Numbered from the stretch's first letter, positions 1 to 8,014 are shown. The stretch: DNA of 35,975 nt from Leptolyngbyaceae cyanobacterium HOT.MB2.61 (GCA_023511615.1 JAIMBL010000023.1:1-35975); one strand, 5' to 3'. The notes: generated by a model from the letters alone, not told the origin. Numbers and translations: made by a program.

Positions 1-75
1 AAAGGACTGCAAAGGTTTGAGCGTATCTTTCAAGGCTGGATTCTAGCTCATGCCCAAGATGGGTATACACAGTAG
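1..75 (+). CDS. 3' end of an unidentified gene (partial)
   Basis: Frame 1 is open from the window edge to a TAG at 73-75 and encodes 24 residues ending in AHAQDGYTQ. The other two plus frames close sooner. The short peptide has a normal mixed composition with aromatic residues (FERIFQGW), as expected of the C-terminus of a real protein, but it is too short to assign to a family. The rest of the gene would lie upstream of this window. Confidence 0.35.
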   Translation, partial: KGLQRFERIFQGWILAHAQDGYTQ

Positions 76-176
76 CCCAAAACGGGAGAGGGACTTTGAA
101 TCCAGCTCTTCCTCTTTCCTCTCTCCTCTCTCCTCTTGAGAGAATGAGCGGGGGGATGAGGGTTACTTGCCAGTGC

Positions 177-756
177 TTACTGCTTTTGCTTAATATCCCC
201 AATTTTCAGGTCGCCACCCACCCCCAGATTGCGTCCCACAATTTGCTCAGCGCCGCTGGTTTCGCTGACCTGCTCGATATTGCCAATTTCAGCACTACCG
301 CTGATCTGCACCGTATCTAAAATAACCTGCAATGAGGGAGATTCAGCCTGGATTTGCTGAATCAGCGCTTGCAGTTGCTCCGCAAACGTTTGATCGCCCT
401 CCATCTGGCAACCATTTCCCCTTCCAATACCTGGATATTCTGCGCCGTCGGCTTTTCTTCAGCCCGTTTCAGCAAACCCGCTCTGCCACCTGGAGCTTGC
501 TCTCCACTGTTTTGCAAACTAGGTGGTGTGCTAGACATGTGGATCCAGTTTGCAGAACGCTAGTATGGTCAATTTTTCTGACATAGTTATCCCCAGGTCT
601 AGTCCACTACCTGCAGACTAACTGAACCGTCTCGCCACTTTTTTGTAGTGCGGCCTCGCCCAGCTTTTCGCCGATCGCTTCGCCCGCCTTCTCCAACACC
701 TTCGACAAAATCAGGGTGGTGACTGTACCTGCCAGCATCGATAACAGAGGTTCCAT
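177..756 (-). pseudogene. Broken gene for a cyanobacterial hypothetical protein, three fragments
   Basis: Three minus-strand pieces read in order like one protein of about 190 residues. The first, 756-607, starts MEPLLSMLAGTVTT and runs into a Lys/Glu/Gly-rich helix (SKVLEKAGEAIGEKLGEAA), a type of N-terminus I associate with uncharacterised cyanobacterial proteins of this sort. It stops at a TAG. The second is open from about 559 to 362 and includes LLKRAEEKPTAQNIQVLEGE. The third, 404-177, ends in a Gly/Ile-rich beta pattern (SGSAEIGNIEQ, GGDLKIGDIKQ). Adding one base near 405-410 would join pieces two and three. A 70-bp stretch with a stop and an 8-bp inverted repeat (513-520 and 547-554) separates pieces one and two. 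Function is unknown. The alternative is two or three independent small genes. Confidence 0.45.
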
Positions 757-922
757 CGATGTCTCCCATCGCGACAAATGTTCGTAACTGATCGCAGTCT
801 GATCCACCTCAATTCGATTTTATGCCACGGCTTCGCCAACCGTGGTAAAGCCTACCCAGCCCCCTGTCCTGACCCACTTTTTACTCACTATAAAAATCCG
901 GAATTCCAAACAGTATAAAATT

Positions 923-947
923 CCCCAAAACCTCTGGGGCTTTGGGG
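923..947. terminator. Hairpin in intergenic space
   Basis: CCCCAAA at 923-929 pairs with TTTGGGG at 941-947. There is no T-run on either side, so it is at best a weak terminator. It lies between the broken gene and the small basic protein gene, both on the minus strand. Nothing else is evident between 810 and 1057. Confidence 0.3.
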
Positions 948-1057
948 AGTTAGTAAGTATTAGAGAGTGATTTTGACTGGTAGAGCCTGGTGTCAATCAA
1001 CTGACCATTTCCAACTCCCTCCCAATGGTTGCCAAACTTGCACCAAAGAGTCACCGT

Positions 1058-1243
1058 TTAGTCGGCGGCTCCTTCACCACCCCGACTAACGCCCTCCTGG
1101 TCACCCTCGGCATCTTCCATCCGGTTACCACCGTCATACCGCCTTCTACCCATATGACCGGTGTTTGATTTCTTCCGGAATTTGCGTGCGTATGCCTGAT
1201 TGCGAAGAGCCTTCTCTTTTTTCTGATTGCGGCGTTTAGCCAT
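1058..1243 (-). CDS. Small basic conserved cyanobacterial protein
   Basis: A 61-residue protein opening MAKRRNQKKEKALRNQAYARK. It is extremely rich in Lys, Arg and Asn in the first 37 residues, then Gly/Glu/Asp-rich to the end. The basic N-terminus resembles a short, conserved cyanobacterial protein of unknown role; the charge suggests nucleic-acid or ribosome binding, which is inference. A purine-rich ribosome-binding sequence (AAGGGG) lies just upstream of the ATG. It stands alone between a hairpin-bearing spacer and the broken gene downstream. The acidic C-terminal third is less likely to be conserved. Confidence 0.65.
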   Translation of the reverse strand: MAKRRNQKKEKALRNQAYARKFRKKSNTGHMGRRRYDGGNRMEDAEGDQEGVSRGGEGAAD

Positions 1244-1342
1244 GTCTACCCCTTATAAATAACAGTGTGAGAAGCGGGAAATCTACCCGGAGGCCAACCC
1301 GGTTTTGGCTGACAACAAACCATCTCATATGAGCGATCAAGA

Positions 1343-1374
1343 AGATCACTTTAACACAGTTCGCAAAGTGATCT
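1343..1374 (-). terminator. Stem-loop downstream of the tRNA nucleotidyltransferase gene
   Basis: AGATCACTTT at 1343-1352 pairs perfectly with AAAGTGATCT at 1365-1374, a 10-bp stem with a 12-base loop, 20 bases past the minus-strand stop codon. No T-run follows, so it may be a processing or 3'-protecting hairpin rather than a canonical intrinsic terminator. Confidence 0.45.
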
Positions 1375-1394
1375 GGAGATCAGGTTGGGTGAAT

Positions 1395-2795
1395 TTACTC
1401 CTCACACCTGATTAAATTGGCGGCCAGTTCCAGCGCCTCTTCGACGGTCGCAATCTTTCCCTCTGCCCGGGCAAGCTGAATTGCCGCTAGCAATCGACCA
1501 ATACGAGGCCCGGCAGAAAGATGGAGGGCAGACATTAAATCCTGCCCAGTTAAAGGTGGGACGGGATGGGCAACGGGATCGTCTGGGGTCAGAAACCGAT
1601 GGATGAGGGGGGCGATCGCCTCCAGAGGAATGCCATGGGCGATCCCCAACACCGTCACTGCTGGAAACGTTACCCCTACTCCCTGGAAAAACTCGTATTG
1701 CTCCCGCAAGGACAGGGTGAGGGATTTGGAAACCGATGATTCTTGACTAACGAGTAAAGGATGAATGCCTGCGGCAGAACAAAGCCTGGGCAAGAATTTG
1801 AGAATGGTGCTGACGGCCTGAATTTCGTTGCGGCTGTATTTCAAACGTCGGAGTTGGGCTTCTGCCTCAGAAGGTTCTGAAGGCAGCAAACAAGCGAGTT
1901 TTGCTGTAGACAATCCTGTGCGAATGGAATCTGATGGTAAAGCGACAGAGGCTTTTGAAAGAGAGGACGAATCAGAAGCCGCCGCACGAAATCCCCTGGA
2001 GACACTGCGAATGCGGCTGTTGAGTTCTTTTGAAAATTCAGGCAGAGTTTCCTGGAGCCGTACATAGGCCCGATCAATCCCAGCGATCCGTTCCATACTC
2101 TGGTTACTGGCATTCGGAAACCAGGCTTTCAGTAAGCCATCCTGCCAGGCAGCCGTTAGCCAGAAGGTCCCCTTAGAAGTGCCCAAGAGGTAGTTGACTT
2201 CTGACTGAACTCGTTCGGCTGCAATTCGTTGCAATAGGGGGGCGAGTCGCTGAATAGCGCAGCGAGTGTCTGTTTCGACCGCAAACCCAAGCTGAGCGGC
2301 CTGCCGAAATGCCCGCAGCAGGCGGAGGGGATCTTCTTCCAGATTTTCCGCGGAAACCATGCGCAGCAGACGTTTTTCCAGGTCAACGTAACCGTGGAGT
2401 GGGTCGATCAACTGGTCGGTATGGGGATTGTAGGCGATCGCGTTAACCGTAAAGTCTCTCCGCTTCAGGTCCGCTTCCAGGGTAGGGCCCACCTGTTGGG
2501 CAAAGTCGGCAGTGCCCTGTTCAAAGACGACCCGGGCAATCTGCCGTTCTGCATCCAGCAAAACGTAGCCAGCCTTGTGATGACGGGCAATCGCCTGTGC
2601 GGTTTCTACGGCCCCTTCTGGTAAAACAAAATCCAGATCCAGATATTCACCCTGCCGTCCCAGGAGGGCATCTCGCACGGTTCCTCCTACCAGACATGCC
2701 GAATGGGGCAGCCATTCAAGGCTAAAGGGCCATGTCCTGGGAGACAGTGCGGAAAACACTTCAGAGAAAGTTGGAAGACAATAGGTTTGATTCAA
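1395..2795 (-). CDS. tRNA nucleotidyltransferase (CCA-, CC- or A-adding), class II
   Basis: 466 residues. It adds all or part of the 3'-terminal CCA of tRNA using CTP and ATP. The class II nucleotidyltransferase head is clear: GGTVRDALLG at about 37-46, the metal-binding DLDF (Asp53, Asp55), RRDFTVNAIAYN at about 112-123 and EDPLRLLRAFRQA at about 154-166, the nucleotide-recognition helix. The C-terminal part ends with a typical TGQDLMSAL...AEGKIATVEEALELA stretch. Between about 265 and 310 is a Ser/Ala-rich, probably unstructured segment that makes it longer than most homologues. Synechocystis is reported to use separate CC-adding and A-adding enzymes, so motif reading alone does not tell which activity this copy has. 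The gene is monocistronic, with a stem-loop 20 bases after its stop. Confidence 0.9.
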   Translation of the reverse strand: MNQTYCLPTFSEVFSALSPRTWPFSLEWLPHSACLVGGTVRDALLGRQGEYLDLDFVLPEGAVETAQAIARHHKAGYVLLDAERQIARVVFEQGTADFAQQVGPTLEADLKRRDFTVNAIAYNPHTDQLIDPLHGYVDLEKRLLRMVSAENLEEDPLRLLRAFRQAAQLGFAVETDTRCAIQRLAPLLQRIAAERVQSEVNYLLGTSKGTFWLTAAWQDGLLKAWFPNASNQSMERIAGIDRAYVRLQETLPEFSKELNSRIRSVSRGFRAAASDSSSLSKASVALPSDSIRTGLSTAKLACLLPSEPSEAEAQLRRLKYSRNEIQAVSTILKFLPRLCSAAGIHPLLVSQESSVSKSLTLSLREQYEFFQGVGVTFPAVTVLGIAHGIPLEAIAPLIHRFLTPDDPVAHPVPPLTGQDLMSALHLSAGPRIGRLLAAIQLARAEGKIATVEEALELAANLIRCEE

Positions 2796-2918
2796 TCCAG
2801 TCCCTGTAACGAAAATCTACCTGGCAACTACTGAAATAATTTGCCCATCTGAGCTAGAGTAACAGAAAAGCATCTAGATTCTGTAACTTCGTGTCCCAGA
2901 TGCTGAGAGAAAAGGGCT

Positions 2919-3167
2919 ATGTGTATTTGCGTCAATTGCCACTACGTCGATCGCTGCACCACTTACCATGCGGTTGAGCATCAGCACCAGCAGCCTCACC
3001 TGACTGAGACGCCGGATTTTGAAGCCACCGAACCCACAATTAATGTCAACATTCGCCATAGAGATGAAATCATCGAAATGGAGTGGGACGTAGTTGGCTG
3101 CCTCAGCTTTAAACAAGAGATGGGCAAGTGGGCCAAATTGCGACCCGGCGAACTGGTGCCAACCTGA
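2919..3167 (+). CDS. ycf34: Ycf34, iron-sulfur protein family
   Basis: An 82-residue protein with the Ycf34 layout: an N-terminal MCICVNC cluster (Cys2, Cys4, Cys7), then Cys13 in YVDRC, then TETPDFEATEPTINVNI, EWDVVGC and a C-terminal GKWAKLRPGELVPT. In Synechocystis, Ycf34 was reported to bind an iron-sulfur cluster and affect photosynthetic electron transport, and the cysteine cluster here fits that. The gene is transcribed towards the ABC exporter, whose stop lies only 8 bases past this stop codon. A purine stretch (GAGAGAAAAGGG) before the ATG provides a ribosome-binding site. The opposite-strand frame is a shadow. Confidence 0.92.
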   Translation: MCICVNCHYVDRCTTYHAVEHQHQQPHLTETPDFEATEPTINVNIRHRDEIIEMEWDVVGCLSFKQEMGKWAKLRPGELVPT

Positions 3168-3175
3168 TACAGAGG

Positions 3176-4936
3176 TTATTCCAGAACTTCCTCTAGCTTA
3201 TGCTGGTTCCACAAAGTTTGGTATAGCCCAGGCTGCTCGATCAGTTCTGCATGGGTACCCATCTGGGTGATTGTGCCGTGGTTCATCACAAAGATGCGGT
3301 CAGCTGTAGCTGCGGCAGATAGCTGGTGGGAAATAAACACCACAGTTTTGCGGTCTGTGCCTTCAGATAAATTTTTCAGAATCTGGGTCGCGGTCTGGTT
3401 ATCAACGCTGGAGAGCGCATCATCCAGGATCAGGATAGGAGCGTCTACCAGTAAGGCGCGAGCCAGGGCAGTTCGCTGTCGTTGACCCCCAGACAGTGTA
3501 ATTCCCCGTTCGCCAACTACAGTTTCGTACTGTTGCGGGAAATTCAAAATCTCGCTATGAATTTGAGCCTGTTTGGCCGCATTCACTACCCGTGCTTCGT
3601 CGGCTCCAGGGTCGCCATAGCGAATATTGTTTTTGATAGTGGTGCTAAAGAGAAAGCTGTCCTGGGGAACGTAGGCGATCGCGCCCCGCAGGTCTGCCAG
3701 GCGAATCTGGGTAATATCGTAGCCATCAATAAATAGCTGATTCGGAGCAATATCCAGAAGGCGAGGTAGAGCATTTGCCAGGGTGGACTTGCCAGAGCCG
3801 ATTGGTCCCACAATAGCAACGGTTTCCTGCGGTTCAATTATAAAACTGGCATGGTTCAGGGCGGGTTGAGCAGCCCCCCGACCCGTTCCAGGGTAGGCAA
3901 ATGTCAGGTCACATGCCATTAGCTGTCCACTGACCTGCGATCGCGGTAGGGGAATGGCATCTGGCTCATCCTGAATTTTGGGCTCAACGGTCAGAATCGT
4001 TTCAATCCGATCAATACTCACCTCGCCCCGCTGGTAGGCGGTAATGGTGAAACCCAGCAATGCAGTTGGAAAGGCCAGTTGCCCTACGTAAAGCAGCAGA
4101 GCAATAAAGTCTCCTACCGTAATGCTGCCAGTTTCCAGGGCTCTGCCCCCAAACCAGAGCACAGCCAGCAGGCTTAACCCTGCCAGACCACGGAGAACAG
4201 GAAATAAAATGTTGCGCGTCAGTGCCAGGTCGAGATTGGCTTCCAAAAGCTGCTGGTTGATTTGCCCAAACGCCTGACGCTCATTTTCTTCCTGGGCATA
4301 AATCTTGACCAGGGCAATCCCGCTGATGTCTTCCTGGATAAGTTCACTGATGTTAGAAAGTTCTTCCTGAACAGTCAATTGTTGCAACCGGAGGCGATCG
4401 CTAAACAGCCTGACCAGCAGCAGCATCACCGGGTACACCGACAGTGATAGCAGTGTCAATTGCCAGTCAATCGACAGCATGATTGGCAGCGTTAAACCGT
4501 AGGCAAAAATAATATTTGCCAGGCTGAGAACCGCAAATCCCAGCAGTCGGCGAATATTATCGACATCGCTGGTGGCCCGGTTAATTAAATCTCCAACAGT
4601 ATTGGCCGAAAAATAGGACGGTTCCAGCTTCAGCAGATGGGTAAAAATTCGCTGCTTCAGATCAAACTCCACCTGACGGCCTACCCCAAATAGCCAGATG
4701 CGAGAAAGCATCCGCACTCCCCACATCAGGGAGGCCAGCCCAATCACCAGCACCACGTAGTACAGAATTTGATCGAAGCTAAACGCCACCCGCAGCTTGT
4801 CAATTCCGTTCCGAATTTCCAGGGGAATGTAAACGCTCAAAGCGTTGGTAATCAATAGTGCCAGGATACCCAGAGCTGCTTTTTTCCAGTGAGGACGCAG
4901 GTAAGTCCCCAATTTTTGCAGTCGGGATTGAGCCAT
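3176..4936 (-). CDS. ABC exporter, fused permease and ATPase (MsbA/MDR-like)
   Basis: 586 residues from the chosen ATG. A six-helix exporter membrane domain occupies about residues 20-310 and the nucleotide-binding domain follows. It has Walker A (GPIGSGKST), the signature LSGGQRQR and Walker B (ILILDDALSS), followed by an FISHQLS switch. This is a homodimer-type half transporter in the inner or thylakoid membrane; the substrate (lipid, drug or peptide) cannot be read from sequence. The open frame extends upstream to 5050, but those 38 extra residues would overlap the preceding gene and lack membrane-exporter character. The start MAQSRLQKLGTYLRPHWKK at 4936 is the natural one, giving a 46-base gap to the upstream DUF218 gene, with which it probably forms a two-gene operon. 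Confidence 0.9.
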   Translation of the reverse strand: MAQSRLQKLGTYLRPHWKKAALGILALLITNALSVYIPLEIRNGIDKLRVAFSFDQILYYVVLVIGLASLMWGVRMLSRIWLFGVGRQVEFDLKQRIFTHLLKLEPSYFSANTVGDLINRATSDVDNIRRLLGFAVLSLANIIFAYGLTLPIMLSIDWQLTLLSLSVYPVMLLLVRLFSDRLRLQQLTVQEELSNISELIQEDISGIALVKIYAQEENERQAFGQINQQLLEANLDLALTRNILFPVLRGLAGLSLLAVLWFGGRALETGSITVGDFIALLLYVGQLAFPTALLGFTITAYQRGEVSIDRIETILTVEPKIQDEPDAIPLPRSQVSGQLMACDLTFAYPGTGRGAAQPALNHASFIIEPQETVAIVGPIGSGKSTLANALPRLLDIAPNQLFIDGYDITQIRLADLRGAIAYVPQDSFLFSTTIKNNIRYGDPGADEARVVNAAKQAQIHSEILNFPQQYETVVGERGITLSGGQRQRTALARALLVDAPILILDDALSSVDNQTATQILKNLSEGTDRKTVVFISHQLSAAATADRIFVMNHGTITQMGTHAELIEQPGLYQTLWNQHKLEEVLE

Positions 4937-4982
4937 TGTTCGCGGACCTGAATCAATGCAGAAACTCTCTGATCCTAAACGA

Positions 4983-6707
4983 TTACAGGGGAACAATTGG
5001 CTTAATCCACCCTCGCAGGAAGTAGTAGAAAGCACTGATATATTCGTCAATCGCCTGCGTACTCAGGTAAAGAGCATCCGCACTGGGTAGAAAATCAGAT
5101 GCCTGGAACTGGCGTTCCACAACATCGGTTCCGGTGGCAAGCTCTTCTCCAATACTTTCAGGTGGAGGAAGCGTATGAAAATCTGTGGGCCGTACCACAA
5201 TCGTGGCCTCGTCAAAGACCTTGGCAAAGGTCAGTGCGGCTCGGTTCATGTTTAGGGCGCTGGTGACTAGAGTGATCTGACCACCGTAGTTAATGTTCTG
5301 GTCTGCCAGCAGCTTCTTCACGTTTTCTGCACTCTGACGCACTGAGCGACTGTTATGCTCTAACAGAATTCCAGAGGCTGGAACCCTCATGGTATTGGTT
5401 AAGAACCTCTGGATATCAGCCGATTCGGAAATATCTTCTCGTCGTTCTCCTTCTTTTTGGCGGCGATCGGGACGCGTTGAAGCGCTCACTACAATCAGAG
5501 GGTTGTTCCCAGTTTCTTGCTGAAAGAGTTGGGCTGCATAAATCAACCGATTCCCCCTCTCAGTCAGCTGAATCGGTTGCCCCGTTAAAATCGGATAGGC
5601 TTCTTTGGTAATGACAATCTTGGGCTTTGGTCTTGGAGATGCGGCAGGGGAAGCCGGCGAAGCCGGGGTTGCTCTTTGGCCTGGAGCGGCTCCATCTGCT
5701 GGAGGGGATGCCCTCTCCTGGACTTCGGCGGCTCTTGTGCGGCTTTCTTCGGCTCTCCGCCTCAGTTCCGCAGCCCTTGCCTCAATTTCTGCGGCCCGCT
5801 TTTTCATTTCGTCAATTCGGTTTTGTCCCTCTTCTGCCCGTTGCGTTAAGTCATCAAGTCGGCTTTCGCCTTCTTCGGCTCTCCGCTTCATTTGCTCAGC
5901 TGCTCTTTCTAGCTCTTGAGCCCTTTGCTCCAATTCCTCGACTCTTCCTTCTGGAGTGGCTCCACCAGGGCCCGCGGGGGCAGCGGGAGGTCTGCTGCGG
6001 CGAGGCACTCTTCCGGGTCCTGGTGGTGCTTGAGCCAGAAGTATTTCTTCTTGAAACTGTTCATCCAGATTGACTTCAGAAGTCGTGGTTTGAAGGAAAG
6101 CGGTTGGTACAAGAACTGGATCTCCTTCAACCTTTTGTAGGGGTAGCCTCGCTAACATTTGAGCGGCTTCTGGGCTAAGCGGTGGTGCATTTTGAGGGGG
6201 CGCAAGGGCATTAGTCACTGGAGGTCTGAGATAGGAACGAGTGGTTCCCTGCCCCAGGAGCACGATCACCCGTCGCCCTCCTGCTTCCAGATTGGGTGCG
6301 GCTGTAATCAGTTCAATCGCCTCCATCTCCAGTTCTTGAGCCAGGTAGTAGGCAACGAAAGGAAAACTACCCAGTGCGAGAATAATCAGCCCAATTAAAA
6401 TGGCTCGGCGGGCAAAGGTGGTTAACTTTGTCCCTGATAGCAGAATTGCCAACAGGACAATCGCCAAACCCAGCGGCGTGAAGGGAAAGGAGATGATCCG
6501 CCAGAGAATTTCTAAGACTCCACCATCCCTGGGAGGACCGGTGACAAACGAAAGCGCCAGGACGACCAGGATCAGCAGCAAAACCAGCAAACTCAGAAAC
6601 GCCCTGGGTAGCGCTTTGAGCAGGACAAACCAGGCAACCAACCCAACTACCAGCCAGAGGAGAACCTGGGTCAGCAGCAGAAAAACATCTGTAAGCAGTA
6701 GGATCAT
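4983..6707 (-). CDS. DUF218 (YdcF/ElyC-like) membrane protein with coiled-coil insertion
   Basis: 574 residues. Four or five hydrophobic helices fill the first 125 residues. A DUF218-like fold follows but is split: its first strand (RRVIVLLGQGT, about 145-155) is separated by about 220 residues from the remainder, which resumes near LTERGNRLIYAAQLFQ (381) and continues through PLIVVSAS, LLEHNSRSVRQSAENV and GQITLVTSALNMNRAALTF. The insertion contains a Pro-rich linker, a charged heptad-like region of R-A-x-E repeats at about 254-333 that should form a coiled coil, and a second Pro/Ala linker. DUF218 proteins such as SanA and ElyC act in envelope biology, so an envelope role is inferred. It is probably cotranscribed with the ABC exporter 46 bases downstream. 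Confidence 0.8.
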   Translation of the reverse strand: MILLLTDVFLLLTQVLLWLVVGLVAWFVLLKALPRAFLSLLVLLLILVVLALSFVTGPPRDGGVLEILWRIISFPFTPLGLAIVLLAILLSGTKLTTFARRAILIGLIILALGSFPFVAYYLAQELEMEAIELITAAPNLEAGGRRVIVLLGQGTTRSYLRPPVTNALAPPQNAPPLSPEAAQMLARLPLQKVEGDPVLVPTAFLQTTTSEVNLDEQFQEEILLAQAPPGPGRVPRRSRPPAAPAGPGGATPEGRVEELEQRAQELERAAEQMKRRAEEGESRLDDLTQRAEEGQNRIDEMKKRAAEIEARAAELRRRAEESRTRAAEVQERASPPADGAAPGQRATPASPASPAASPRPKPKIVITKEAYPILTGQPIQLTERGNRLIYAAQLFQQETGNNPLIVVSASTRPDRRQKEGERREDISESADIQRFLTNTMRVPASGILLEHNSRSVRQSAENVKKLLADQNINYGGQITLVTSALNMNRAALTFAKVFDEATIVVRPTDFHTLPPPESIGEELATGTDVVERQFQASDFLPSADALYLSTQAIDEYISAFYYFLRGWIKPIVPL

Positions 6708-6925
6708 GCCACGATTTCTTATCTGCCTCCTAAATAGGTACCTTCACACAAGGAGAAGGGCTGGGGTGAAAACCAGGGTTGGTAAAGATTGCTTGTGCGA
6801 ATGCTTCATTCCTCCCGTAGGCATCTGGACAGTCACCATGATGCAACCAAATCTTGAGTTGGTGTCATAATTCTCCAGGCAAACTTACGCCATTTCTCTA
6901 ATTGGTAACTGGCTCTCCTGAGAGT

Positions 6926-6952
6926 TTGGTGATAAGCGACACTTATCACCAA
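6926..6952. other. Perfect 11-bp stem-loop
   Basis: TTGGTGATAAG at 6926-6936 pairs perfectly with CTTATCACCAA at 6942-6952 around a 5-base loop. It is a very stable hairpin on either strand, with no T-run. It could be part of a small RNA, a protected 3' end or an operator palindrome. Confidence 0.6.
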
Positions 6953-6987
6953 GACAAAATCAATATTCCAGGGATTTTGTTTGAGAT

Positions 6988-7012
6988 GAAAAGTAGCTTA
7001 CGCTACTTTTTC
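6988..7012 (+). terminator. Candidate intrinsic terminator
   Basis: AAAAGTAGC at 6989-6997 pairs with GCTACTTTT at 7002-7010 around a TTAC loop, followed by one more T and then CACC. The A-tract before and T-tract after make it usable as an intrinsic terminator on either strand. No plus-strand gene ends nearby, so if active it may end a small RNA that includes the hairpin at 6926-6952. Confidence 0.5.
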
Positions 7013-7227
7013 ACCGACAAGCTGGGAGAACCTGGTCACTTAGGGAGTCGCTTCAGGAGGTTGCTGGATAAAAAATAACCATCTAATCTGTGGGAAGGAT
7101 TAGTCGAGCATCACCCGCACGGCTCAGCAAAGATAATTTTTGTTCTAGAAGGCGCTTTGGTAATAAGTGTGTACTAATCATGCCTGACAGAGTTCAATCT
7201 TGCAAGCGGAACCAGGCACAAAAAGAG

Positions 7228-7258
7228 TTGAAACTTAGCTTAAAGTTCTATCTATACT
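7228..7258 (+). promoter_or_regulatory. Possible sigma-70-type promoter for the small membrane peptide
   Basis: TTGAAA at 7228-7233 and TATACT at 7253-7258 are separated by 19 bases, slightly long but with good matches to the -35 and -10 consensus. The -10 box overlaps the first copy of the tandem repeat. Transcription would start inside the repeat and give a leader of about 50 bases. Confidence 0.35.
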
Positions 7259-7311
7259 TCCTGAAGTAGGAGTTTTAAGAAGGACTTCCTGAAGTAGGAG
7301 CTTTAAGAAGG
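7256..7311 (+). repeat. 28-bp tandem duplication in a leader
   Basis: Two adjacent 28-base units, 7256-7283 and 7284-7311, differ by one base (T or C at unit position 18). Each carries the inverted repeat ACTTC-CT-GAAGT and ends in an AAGAAGG purine run. The second unit's purine run is the ribosome-binding site of the small gene at 7317. Confidence 0.9.
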
Positions 7312-7316
7312 AAATT

Positions 7317-7400
7317 ATGTCGTTTGAACTCATTTTGGCTGCGATCGTTCTTCTGTTTCTGGTGTACTCGGTTGTTACAGAGATTAGCGGCAAGAAGTAA
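7317..7400 (+). CDS. Candidate 27-residue single-helix membrane peptide
   Basis: A 28-codon frame from ATG 7317 to TAA 7398-7400. It encodes MSFELILAAIVLLF, then LVYSVVTEISGKK: an acidic N-terminal tip, one hydrophobic helix of about 18 residues and a Lys-Lys end. This architecture is typical of small photosystem, cytochrome b6f, NDH or ion-pump subunits, but I do not recognise it as any of the named ones (PetN, PetL, PsbM, PsbT, Psb30, PsaM, KdpF). A well-placed ribosome-binding site (AAGAAGGA, five bases before the ATG) and a possible promoter support expression. It stands alone, with no partner gene within 600 bases downstream on this strand. Confidence 0.55.
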   Translation: MSFELILAAIVLLFLVYSVVTEISGKK

Positions 7401-8014
7401 CTCTACTGTCAAGAAATTAAGGCATCGCAAAGAATTAGGATGTTGCTGGCCTGAAAAATATGAAGTCATTTCGTCACGAGCTGTGCTCATCGCCAATAAT
7501 GAAAGTTAAATTTTCTACATGGCGGTCAGGGTTAGGAGTCAGGACGTAGGGACGAGGGACTGGGGCAGGGGCTAGGGATGAAAGATGTTCCCTACCATAA
7601 GACCAGAGGTGCAGTGCTGGCTTGACGGGTCACGCCCAGGTTCCATGAATTTTGGAAGGAAGCTGTTTGAGCGGAATTGGAAGAACACATTTCCTCCCAA
7701 AATCAAAAAACTGCCACCAAAAGATCCAGAGCAATTGCTCCGACCATCATCCGAAGACGGGTTCTGTCAGGTGTAGCTTCCCGCTGTAGCTGTGTCAGAA
7801 ACTGCCTGAGAATCGGCTTATTCGTAACTCTTGCTGGACGAAGAATGCATCCGAGTGGCAATAGAGGAGGAATCGCGATGGAAATTGAGAGACTGTAAAT
7901 GCCACAATCAGATTAAACACTTTACCCAATCAAACATCCGTCTGGGCACTGAACTCATTACAAACTGATAACAGAGCAGGCCTATCCTTCGAGCAAAATC
8001 ACTCACATAAAGCC
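7401..8014. other. Gene-poor interval upstream of the M20 amidohydrolase
   Basis: About 600 bases with no convincing gene. A purine-rich G-dense stretch at 7529-7582 resembles other low-complexity spacers in this window. Open frames at 7585-7776 and 7677-7898 overlap one another in different registers, are Arg/Ser-rich and show no motif I recognise. No terminator-like hairpin or clear promoter could be identified. Confidence 0.5.

Larger units (their letters stand above)
6708..7316. other. Gene-poor interval with strong hairpins
   Basis: No convincing protein gene is present in about 600 bases. Visible structure: two strong stem-loops at 6926-6952 and 6988-7012, a possible promoter at 7228-7258, and a 28-bp tandem duplication at 7256-7311 leading into the small membrane peptide gene. 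The stretch from 7013 to 7227 has no recognisable feature. Confidence 0.6.

Noticed and set aside
2874-3116. 80-residue minus-strand ORF opposite ycf34
   Set aside because: The plus-strand frame is an unmistakable Ycf34; this one is its shadow.
4937-5050. 38-residue N-terminal extension of the ABC exporter
   Set aside because: It overlaps the end of the upstream DUF218 gene and adds a non-conserved Cys/Ser-rich stretch before the usual exporter N-terminus.
6880-7260. Possible tRNA or riboswitch
   Set aside because: No cloverleaf, TTCGANNC box or known aptamer core could be found; only simple hairpins.
7585-7898. Overlapping plus-strand ORFs of 63 and 73 residues
   Set aside because: They occupy different registers of the same DNA, are Arg/Ser-rich and match no family pattern I know.
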